Below are positions 5,344 to 11,806 of a DNA stretch of 11,806 nucleotides, one piece after another. Origin of the DNA: Elusimicrobia bacterium RIFOXYB2_FULL_49_7 (GTDB lineage: Bacteria > Fibrobacterota > OXYB2-FULL-49-7); assembly GCA_001800515.1 (NCBI GenBank), contig MGVN01000129.1, positions 4,476 to 16,281 of the forward strand. The letters are read 5' to 3'. The position numbers and the translations under genes are program-made. The notes beneath the pieces were generated by a model. That model did not search any database and was not told the DNA's origin. It saw nothing but the letters and a program-made list of their open reading frames with translations. Every line of letters begins with the position of its first letter. The first letter of the stretch is position 1.

Positions 5344-6324
5344 TTAGTTTATCGAATTAATCGTACCAATCAATTCTTTATACACGTCTTTCGGCGCATC
5401 GAAAATGATTCGCGCCAACCCTTCAAATAAGGGAATATTCAGGTTGAAGTGGCCCAGTTCCACAATGGTCTTGGCCATGGAGACCCCTTCTACCACCATC
5501 CCCACTTGTTTGAGCGCGTCATTCAAGGCAACGCCTTGTCCCAGCAATTTTCCGAAGCGGCGGTTCCGTGAATCCGGACTGATGCAGGTGGTAATGAGGT
5601 CTCCCATACCGGATAAGCCGTAGATGGTTTTTTCCGGGATGTGAAAAAATTCCGCAATCTTTTTGAACTCATTTAGGCCGTAGGTCATGATCACGCTTTG
5701 GATATTCGAATGGAGATTCAGTCCATCCGCAATGCCCACCCCAATGGCCACAATACCCTTTAATGCTGCGCAGAGTTCGGAGCCATTGACATCGCGGCTC
5801 ATTTCAAAGGAGAGGTGGGGCAGTTTGATGTTTTTGCGGAGGAGAAGCAGGGTGGCTACATCGCGGCAGGCCAGCACCGCACGGGCAGGCTCGCCGGCAG
5901 CTACTTCGCGGGCAATGGTAGGGCCGGTTAAAGCAACCATGTTGATGCCGGGCAGCGCCTCTTCAATGGCTTCGCTCATGGTTTTTAAGGTATGGGACAC
6001 AACGCCTTTACTGACATTAATGACAATCTGTCCCTTTTGGATATGAGGCTTCAGTTCCGCACAGACGTTGACCATCTGCGAGCTTGGCACGGCCATGACC
6101 ACCCAGGTGTCCGGGGTGATGGGCGAGGAGAACTTGGGCTCCACTTTGAGGGCGTCGGGCAGTTTGATGCCGGGCAGGAACTGTTTGTTTTCGCGGCCCG
6201 CATTGATGGCATCCGCATATTCCTTGTTTTCGGTCCAGAGGCGGACATCGCAGCAGGCGGAGAATTCAATGGCCAGGGTGGTGCCCCAGTTGCCGGCCCC
6301 GAGAATGATGGCATTATGTTTCAT
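5344..6324 (-). CDS. gpsA: sn-Glycerol-3-phosphate dehydrogenase [NAD(P)+]
   Basis: This 326-residue cytoplasmic enzyme reduces dihydroxyacetone phosphate to sn-glycerol-3-phosphate for phospholipids and glycerophosphate polymers. The N-terminal Rossmann domain shows G-A-G-N-W-G (9-14), A-V-P-S (78-81), S-K-G (105-107) and T-G-P-T-I-A (133-138). The C-terminal helical domain shows A-A-L-K-G with the catalytic K189, then G-L-S-G-M-G-D-L-I-T-T-C (236-247) and S-R-N-R-R-F-G (252-258). Length is normal and nothing is missing. The ATG at 6324-6322 has AAAGG 8 nt upstream. The gene lies between the giant transferase and the nucleotidyltransferase on the same strand, with gaps of 208 and 161 nt. It could therefore be a dedicated supply enzyme for this cluster as well as, or instead of, a housekeeping copy. 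Confidence 0.96.
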   Translation of the reverse strand: MKHNAIILGAGNWGTTLAIEFSACCDVRLWTENKEYADAINAGRENKQFLPGIKLPDALKVEPKFSSPITPDTWVVMAVPSSQMVNVCAELKPHIQKGQIVINVSKGVVSHTLKTMSEAIEEALPGINMVALTGPTIAREVAAGEPARAVLACRDVATLLLLRKNIKLPHLSFEMSRDVNGSELCAALKGIVAIGVGIADGLNLHSNIQSVIMTYGLNEFKKIAEFFHIPEKTIYGLSGMGDLITTCISPDSRNRRFGKLLGQGVALNDALKQVGMVVEGVSMAKTIVELGHFNLNIPLFEGLARIIFDAPKDVYKELIGTINSIN

Positions 6325-6347
6325 AGGTGTTGCCTTTCTGTCGATAA

Positions 6348-6377
6348 AATATAACCCGCAGATACGGATGGGGGCAA
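6348..6377 (-). promoter_or_regulatory. Candidate promoter for gpsA
   Basis: On the minus strand TTGCCC (6372-6377) and TATATT (6348-6353) are separated by 18 nt. This would give a leader of roughly 17 nt before the gpsA ATG at 6324, enough to include the AAAGG ribosome site. The -10 differs from TATAAT at one base and the -35 matches four of six. If real, gpsA and the nucleotidyltransferase can be transcribed apart from the giant gene. Confidence 0.35.
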
Positions 6378-6427
6378 TAATTACTGTTTATTGACAGATT
6401 TTTAATCATGCCGGGTCCAATTCCCCG

Positions 6428-6466
6428 TGACCCACCCCTTTCCCCTCCCTATAAATAGGAGGGTGG
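6428..6466. repeat. Lopsided C-rich/G-rich palindrome between the giant gene and gpsA
   Basis: This is the main structure in the 208 nt gap at 6325-6532. The left arm GACCCACCCC (6429-6438) and the following C-rich stretch face a shorter right arm. The inner hairpin pairs CCCT (6443-6446) and CCTA (6448-6451), with C6447 bulged, to TAGGAGGG (6456-6463). GGGTGG (6461-6466) can alternatively pair with CCACCC (6432-6437). The right half looks shortened against a full palindrome. No T-run follows on the minus strand, so it is a poor rho-independent terminator. It may be a degenerate intergenic repeat or small non-coding insertion. The AT-rich stretch 6467-6532 next to the stop of the giant gene holds nothing else I recognise. 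Confidence 0.5.
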
Positions 6467-6532
6467 CCTGTTTTATATTTCATTTTTAACATATCAAATA
6501 GTTCATATTCGGTGCAATGTACTGTCTAGAGG

Positions 6533-9500
6533 TTATTTTGATGGTATCGTATTTTGCGATCCCATCAATTCAAAGGCCGCGTCCAAAATCCGGTCACTTC
6601 CTTGGCCATCCTTCTGGTTGGCAAAGAGCTGCTCCGTATACAAGCGCCGTTTTTCGGAAAATTCGGCCGGATTGGCAAAGGATTGAATAACAGCCGCTTT
6701 CATTTCTTCCAGATTGGTCACTTGAATGCCAATGTCGCGCCAGCGGAATTCGATATCCTGCGGGTTGTAATTTTTGTATTCCTTCCACCGCCGATTGTTG
6801 AAAAGTATCAGCGGTTTGTCAATTGCTGCGAATTCCATCATGGCAGATGAGACATCGGAAATGCAGACATCGCAGAGCGCGATAAAGGGGGTCAGTTCCA
6901 GGTTGCCGGCAAAAAGGATGGCCGGATTTTGTTCGGCCAGCTTGCGGTACATGGCCACATACTCCGGTTTGGTGGAGCCGTGCAGTTTGATGACCAGTTT
7001 GGTATTCTCATTTGGAATGATTTCCGCAATCCGCTCCAGCGTATCCGGAATGGCGGAGAGTTCATCATTGAAGGTCGGGGCAAAGAGGATGAATTTCCAC
7101 TCCTCGGGCAATTCCAGGTCTTTCAGCACAGAGGCCCGGTTGACGCGGCCGCTGAAAAGGGCGTCCATCTTGGCCATGCCGGTAGCTGCCACCGGTTTAG
7201 TAATAATCCGTTTCATCATTTCCGCATGGTAGGAGCCGGGTACGCAGACCAGATCCGCCTTTTCTTCCCGTCTTGCAATGGCGGTATCCGTATAATATTG
7301 GCCTTTTGATAAGACCCCGTGGCCTACTTGGACTAACTTTCCGCAACCGGCCAGCAGTTCGTAGATGGAGTCGGCAATAAAGGTGATATCCGGTTTAAAG
7401 GAGAACGGATCATCGAGCAATGGGACGCCGATAGAAGAGAGGATGGTCCTCTCTTCTGGCGTCAATCCGGCCCGAATTTCCGGTTTCAGCGGATAAGCTG
7501 AAAAGGCCATCTCTATCTGGGGATACCGTTCCTTGAGTCGGCGGTAGATGGGCAACAGGATGGAAATGTGAACGTTTTTAAAGAAATAGAAGAGGATCCG
7601 TTTTGGCAAAACAACGGAGGGGACGGTCGGGTTGGGCAACAGAGGTCGTAGAAGATTTATCTCTTGCTGCAATTCCTGGACCAGAGTCGGGACATGGGCA
7701 AATAGTCCCAAAAGGCGCTTTTTAAGCGGCAGGTCGTAAAAGCGCATGAGTCGGCATTGACCTGCCAAAGCAGTCAATTCAGGCGCCTCTTTTTTAACAG
7801 CAGCCATGGTCAGGAGAATCTGTTCTGCAAGGTCTGGAAAGGGAAAGATTTTATAAGTACTCATCAGCTTGGGCAATAGCGCCATCTTGTCGCTGATGGC
7901 CAGTCGCTGGTTTTCTCTGAAAAAGCGGGTCACTTCTGTCAGGTCCGGCAGTTCGAGCCGCGTGGTGAAAAGAGAGAGGGCCACAGTAATCGGGTTTGAT
8001 AGAATGGTGTTTTGAAATGAAATCCAGGCATTAACCTGACTGCTCATGAAGTGAGATCGGGTTACAGCAAGCAGGCCGGGTAAAAGCGGGAAACGGGTCT
8101 GTTCAATGGCTTGGCCCTGATATTGATTAAGACAGGCCTGGGAGATTTTTTCAAGACCACCGTTAAGGTTTGCCTCTTTTAGAAACTTGCGCACATCTGA
8201 AACGCCGCTGGTTGTCAAGGATGTCAAAACAGTTGTTTCCGGATGCGCTTTCAGGGTTTTATAAATCAGGTAATCAAAGGCTCTGAAGAGCATGATTTGT
8301 TCGTCGAGGAAAAGGAGATAATCGCCGGTGCACGCTTGTGCTGCTTGAAACCGCGCTTCTTCTTTTGAAAGCGTTTGAGAAACAGATTGAATGATAAGGC
8401 TGTCAAATTGGTTAAACAGGCGAAGTGATTCCAGATATTCCTGCACCTCAACAGAATCATCCTGTACAAAAATGACTGCTTCCATTGGCAGAATGGCGTA
8501 AAACTGAATGTGGTGAAGCAGGCAGCGGACCAGAAAGAGGTTGTCGGCTTTTAAAACAACCGGAACCGAAAAACGGGGCAACGGCTTTCTGGTTTCATTG
8601 TCAAGCAACAGCTTTTTGACTTCTGCAAAGACCTTCTCAGAAGCATGGCCGGTTTGGTCTGAAAAGAGTTGTAAAGCATGCTGTTTTCGAATGGCGCTTT
8701 TATCATCGCCTCTGGCCAGCACTTCATTCAAACTCTTTTTAAGAGAATCAAAGTCATTGATCCGGGTGGCCAGATTGCGCCATTGATATTCGATGTCTTT
8801 CGGGTTGTATCCATGATAACGGTTTGTACTCGGGTTATCGTAGAGAATGACCGGCTTGTCCAGGGCCATGAATTCCATGTAAGCTGAGGAAACATCGGAT
8901 ATCATGATATCCGCCAGGGCAAGATAGGGGGCAATATCCGGATCGTCAATAAAGAAAATGCCGCTTTCCGGAGTGGCCTGCTTGCGATATTGCTCTACGG
9001 TTGGTCCTGGGGTGGAACCATGTAATTTGATCAGGAGAATCCTGTCAGGGCTGCCAAGTTCCGCGAACCTGTCGGCAAAATGATAGACCGAGCTTAAATC
9101 AATATTGAAGGTGGGTGCATAGAGAATGATTTTCCGTTTGGGATCCAGCCCAAAGGTGGCGCATAGTTTGGCACGGGTGAATTTCCCGGAAAAGACCGGA
9201 TCCATCTTGGGCATGCCGGTTGCAGCAACACGGGTCTTCAGGCTTTTGGCGAATTGATTATACGCATAGGGGCCGGGTACACAAAGCAGATCCGCCCAGT
9301 TCTCCCGTTCGCTCCAAAGACTTTCGGTGAAATAATAACCTTTGGAAATGGTGCCATGCCCCACATTAACGATTTTGCCGCATCCCTGCACTTTTCCTGC
9401 GAGCGTGTCGGCGACAAAGGTGATGTCAACCGGTCTTTCCTTGGGATGGCGAGTGAGGGTCACCTTTTGAGCCAAAAGATGGCGAATCAGGGCATCGCTG

Positions 9501-11806
9501 TTGCTGTGAAGTAAGCCGGGCAGAAAGGGGAGGCAGAAGATGATTTCGCCGACCTCCGGCTGAGTCTTGACATGTTGATAGAGCGCGTCAAACATGGGCC
9601 AATGCACGCTTTTTAGAATATAAAATTGGACGACCAGTTTTTTTACCGATGGAGAGCATGGGGCTTTTGCCTGAAGCGGGGTAGTGATTGATGACGTGGC
9701 AGAAAGAAGTTGTTGATATTGGGCTGTAAAAAAGCGGGCATCTTCATCAATGGTTCGGACCGGTTTGAGATTGTTTTTGAAGGCGGTCAGGAGTCCGGGT
9801 TGGGTGAGGATGGCTTTGAGTTTATCCGCCAGATCCGCTTTGTCCCCTGCACGAAAGACCAATCCTGTGAGACCCGGTTCAACGGCTTCGGGCAGCGCCC
9901 CGGCATCACTCACGAGTACGGGAACACCGTTCTGAAACGCCTCACGAACCACCAGGGAATAGCTTTCCATGAGTGACGGCACAATAACCACATCGAGATC
10001 GGAAAGAATGGCTGGAAGTTGATCCTGTCGATACTCGCCTTTATATTCAATATTGGATGAAGCAGCGATAAGTTGATGAACCAGATTCAGATAATCATTA
10101 TCAAACGATTTGCCGTATATAATTAATCCGGCTGAACCGGTGTCAATGCTCTGCCATGCCTGGATTAGGGTGTGGACTCCCTTGTGACGGAGCACCTGAC
10201 CGATAAAACCGACTCTAAGAGAATCGTGCCGTTGTCTGGGCAGAGGCGTTACCGTCTGCATACCGAGCGGAACCACTTCATGAGAGGAGAGGCCGTAAGA
10301 AGCGTACTTATCCTTGATAAAACGGCTGACCGGAAAGACCCGATGAAAGCGGCTGAATACGGCACGCAAATAATCTTGCCTTAGCCGGAGGAATTCGGTC
10401 AGATATTTTTCCGCTTTATCTTGTTGGTTTTTTAAGCCTGACTGCGCTATCAGACAGGTGACGCATTTTTGCATTGAATCCGGGCCTTGGCAGGTTTCGG
10501 TATTGGGTTTGACCAAAAACCAATAATGGCAGAGGAACCAACAATCATGAAGTGTCAGCAGGGTGGGGATGTTACGGCGTTGCATGCATTCGGCAACGAC
10601 AGCGGATAGTTGACCAAAGCTGTGACAGTGAACCGCATCATAGGGGTGATTGTCCAGGAAGGTATTGACAATGGTTTCCACGTGGGTGTCTTTAACGATT
10701 TCCGGGGTAAGCGGTTCATGTTTGGGTTTGTGGAGTCGGTGGATTTTGATTCCTTCAAATTCAGCTTCCGTGATGGTAAAAGGGGTGCCGTTGTTTCGGA
10801 ATTCGGGATGGAGTACTTCCACGTCGACTGAACCGGATTGCTGAAGTGCTTTGGCTAAAAAGAGGGCATAGTTTTGTACGCCTGCATACCGAAAAGGAGG
10901 AAAATCATGGCTGACAAAGAGCACCCGTATTTTTTTTGCGGCAGCAACCGGTTTGGATAATGTGGAAGGTGTAATGACGGGTTCATGGGTTGGGATTGGT
11001 TTATCAAGACAGGACAACTGCCTCTGTGTGGGAAGGGAGAGCCCGGAAGGGATAAAGGCAGAGGTCGTTAATTTTGGAATCAGATCAGGACGGCCGCATT
11101 TTTCAAGAATCCGTTTGCCATCCTCAGGCCGTTTCATGAGTGTCAGCACTCGGGCGATATTGAAGCTGGGGGCATCCCACTCGGGATCCAGTCTCAGGCT
11201 CCGTTCAAAAGCGGTGAGTGCCAAGTTGATGTCGGATGAGACTTGGCCCAGATGCCACGGCTTGTAGATTTCAAGGGCGCGTAAGCCTAAGTCCAGGTGA
11301 AGTCGCGCTTTGTCTCGGTTGGTGGTTGTGGGGACGCCGCTGAGGGCATATAATGCTTCAATCAGTTCCGGTTCGCGACAGCGGGCGGATACCCGGTCAT
11401 TCTCTACCTGCATGGTATTGTCACGCCGGGTGATGGAGGTGGCACTTTTCAGGAAAAGACCCAGCGGCTCGTTCAAATGGAGTGCTTTGAATTTTTGAAC
11501 CAAACGGAGATTGAAGTCATAATCTCCGGCTGCTTTATACAGAGGATCAAAGAGACCCATGCTGTCATGCACGCTCTTCCGCCACATGGGTTGCGGCCCG
11601 AATTGAAAATGGAGCAGCGCTGTAATGGGAAGAAAGTCGGGATAGCGATAATGTTCTACCCGATTGTTTTGTACAAAGGTTTCATTTTCAACATGAGAGC
11701 GAAAACAATCTCCATACACCAGTGCAATATCCGGATGAGCATCTAATGCAGCGGTTTGCTTTTCAAAGGCATAGGGTGTATGGCGATCATCGGTATTGGC
11801 ATTGGT
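6533..11806 (-). CDS. Giant multidomain glycosyltransferase / CDP-glycerol glycerophosphotransferase-like protein, 5'-truncated by the window
   Basis: The frame is open to the window edge (1757 residues visible; numbering starts at the edge). A GTG at 11719 is internal, because the codons before it continue a GT2 pattern. Domains in order: GT2 C-terminal half (1-125) with N-T-D-D-R (4-8), L-V-Y-G-D (29-33) and G-D-Y-D-F-N-L-R-L (94-102); a TPR-like helical stretch (166-244); GT4 (292-669) with S-H-D-F-P-P, five cysteines (422-451) and an E-x7-E motif at E614/E622; a TagF-like domain (722-1069) with G-H-G (H817), K-L-H (H929) and S-D-V-S-S; a GT-A-like domain (1075-1260) lacking a clear DxD; a helical linker; and a second TagF-like domain (1400-1749) with H1496, H1609 and S-D-V-S-S. 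TagF-type enzymes add glycerol phosphate from CDP-glycerol. No membrane segment was seen. It is probably a cytoplasmic polymerase for a phosphate-linked surface glycan; the substrates are unknown. Confidence 0.88.
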   Translation of the reverse strand, partial: TNANTDDRHTPYAFEKQTAALDAHPDIALVYGDCFRSHVENETFVQNNRVEHYRYPDFLPITALLHFQFGPQPMWRKSVHDSMGLFDPLYKAAGDYDFNLRLVQKFKALHLNEPLGLFLKSATSITRRDNTMQVENDRVSARCREPELIEALYALSGVPTTTNRDKARLHLDLGLRALEIYKPWHLGQVSSDINLALTAFERSLRLDPEWDAPSFNIARVLTLMKRPEDGKRILEKCGRPDLIPKLTTSAFIPSGLSLPTQRQLSCLDKPIPTHEPVITPSTLSKPVAAAKKIRVLFVSHDFPPFRYAGVQNYALFLAKALQQSGSVDVEVLHPEFRNNGTPFTITEAEFEGIKIHRLHKPKHEPLTPEIVKDTHVETIVNTFLDNHPYDAVHCHSFGQLSAVVAECMQRRNIPTLLTLHDCWFLCHYWFLVKPNTETCQGPDSMQKCVTCLIAQSGLKNQQDKAEKYLTEFLRLRQDYLRAVFSRFHRVFPVSRFIKDKYASYGLSSHEVVPLGMQTVTPLPRQRHDSLRVGFIGQVLRHKGVHTLIQAWQSIDTGSAGLIIYGKSFDNDYLNLVHQLIAASSNIEYKGEYRQDQLPAILSDLDVVIVPSLMESYSLVVREAFQNGVPVLVSDAGALPEAVEPGLTGLVFRAGDKADLADKLKAILTQPGLLTAFKNNLKPVRTIDEDARFFTAQYQQLLSATSSITTPLQAKAPCSPSVKKLVVQFYILKSVHWPMFDALYQHVKTQPEVGEIIFCLPFLPGLLHSNSDALIRHLLAQKVTLTRHPKERPVDITFVADTLAGKVQGCGKIVNVGHGTISKGYYFTESLWSERENWADLLCVPGPYAYNQFAKSLKTRVAATGMPKMDPVFSGKFTRAKLCATFGLDPKRKIILYAPTFNIDLSSVYHFADRFAELGSPDRILLIKLHGSTPGPTVEQYRKQATPESGIFFIDDPDIAPYLALADIMISDVSSAYMEFMALDKPVILYDNPSTNRYHGYNPKDIEYQWRNLATRINDFDSLKKSLNEVLARGDDKSAIRKQHALQLFSDQTGHASEKVFAEVKKLLLDNETRKPLPRFSVPVVLKADNLFLVRCLLHHIQFYAILPMEAVIFVQDDSVEVQEYLESLRLFNQFDSLIIQSVSQTLSKEEARFQAAQACTGDYLLFLDEQIMLFRAFDYLIYKTLKAHPETTVLTSLTTSGVSDVRKFLKEANLNGGLEKISQACLNQYQGQAIEQTRFPLLPGLLAVTRSHFMSSQVNAWISFQNTILSNPITVALSLFTTRLELPDLTEVTRFFRENQRLAISDKMALLPKLMSTYKIFPFPDLAEQILLTMAAVKKEAPELTALAGQCRLMRFYDLPLKKRLLGLFAHVPTLVQELQQEINLLRPLLPNPTVPSVVLPKRILFYFFKNVHISILLPIYRRLKERYPQIEMAFSAYPLKPEIRAGLTPEERTILSSIGVPLLDDPFSFKPDITFIADSIYELLAGCGKLVQVGHGVLSKGQYYTDTAIARREEKADLVCVPGSYHAEMMKRIITKPVAATGMAKMDALFSGRVNRASVLKDLELPEEWKFILFAPTFNDELSAIPDTLERIAEIIPNENTKLVIKLHGSTKPEYVAMYRKLAEQNPAILFAGNLELTPFIALCDVCISDVSSAMMEFAAIDKPLILFNNRRWKEYKNYNPQDIEFRWRDIGIQVTNLEEMKAAVIQSFANPAEFSEKRRLYTEQLFANQKDGQGSDRILDAAFELMGSQNTIPSK
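6560..7609 (-). repeat. TagF-like domain, second copy of the internal duplication
   Basis: This segment encodes visible residues 1400-1749 of the giant protein. It matches the copy at 8600-9643 with a near-constant offset of 678-680 residues. Shared blocks include K-x-V-H near the start, A-G/Q-G-C-G-K before V-G-H-G, V-A-A-T-G-M-x-K-M-D, F-S-G, A-P-T-F, I-K-L-H-G-S-T, I-S-D-V-S-S-A and Y-N-P-x-D-I-E. Both histidines thought to be catalytic in TagF are present (H1496 and H1609), so this copy may be active. Confidence 0.82.
8600..9643 (-). repeat. TagF-like domain, first copy of the internal duplication
   Basis: This segment encodes visible residues 722-1069 of the giant protein. It carries V-G-H-G-T-I-S-K-G (815-823), V-A-A-T-G-M-P-K-M-D (860-869), A-P-T-F (897-900), I-K-L-H-G-S-T (926-932) and I-S-D-V-S-S (969-974), all mirrored in the second copy. 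The copies differ enough to show that the duplication is old. As both keep the key histidines, they may act on different acceptors or alternate during polymer growth; this is inference. Confidence 0.82.

Noticed and set aside
6428..6466. Terminator for the giant gene
   Set aside because: No T-run follows the hairpin in the minus-strand direction, so an intrinsic terminator is not supported.
11717..11719. GTG at 11719 as the true start of the giant protein
   Set aside because: The 29 codons between it and the window edge stay in frame and read T-N-A-N-T-D-D-R and then H-P-D-I-A-L, a normal GT2 continuation. The real start therefore lies outside the window.

Overview
This is a bacterial window of protein-coding sequence with short intergenic gaps. 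The organism looks Gram-negative: there is an ApbE lipoprotein with a lipobox and REP-like intergenic palindromes, and the surface-polymer genes resemble capsule biosynthesis. The phylum cannot be fixed from the sequence alone. TTG is used as a start codon at least twice (ribBA and hicA). No tRNA, rRNA, CRISPR array or transposase gene was seen.

Region 1 (1-2967, minus strand) is a riboflavin operon read right to left: ribD, ribE, ribBA and the first codons of ribH. Its junctions are tight (3 nt gap, 4 nt overlap, 12 nt gap). It covers the committed steps from GTP and ribulose-5-phosphate to riboflavin. There is no room for an FMN riboswitch upstream of ribD. Divergent from it (3054-4007, plus strand) is an apbE-type FMN transferase lipoprotein, so flavin synthesis and protein flavinylation are neighbours. 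Neither divergent gene has a clear Shine-Dalgarno, and each has a candidate -10 about 7 nt before its ATG.

Region 2 (4066-4486, plus strand) is a small hicB-hicA toxin-antitoxin pair. The antitoxin comes first and the genes overlap by 8 nt. The hicA stop overlaps by 6 nt the end of the convergent nucleotidyltransferase gene.

Region 3 (4481-11806, minus strand) is the most interesting part. Read right to left it holds a giant multidomain transferase (1757 residues visible, N-terminus outside the window), then gpsA (glycerol-3-phosphate synthesis), then a LicC-like nucleotidyltransferase. The giant protein appears to combine a GT2 domain, a TPR-like segment, a GT4 domain, a CDP-glycerol glycerophosphotransferase (TagF)-like domain, a degenerate GT-A-like domain and a second TagF-like domain. 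The two TagF-like domains are an internal duplication about 680 residues apart. Together the three genes suggest a pathway that makes glycerol-3-phosphate, activates it (or another polyol/choline phosphate) with CTP, and builds a phosphate-linked surface glycan. The substrate assignments are inference.

The gaps in region 3 contain repeats. Two REP-like hairpins with the core CTTCGACA..CTCAG lie in opposite orientation between gpsA and the nucleotidyltransferase. A lopsided C-rich/G-rich palindrome lies between the giant gene and gpsA.
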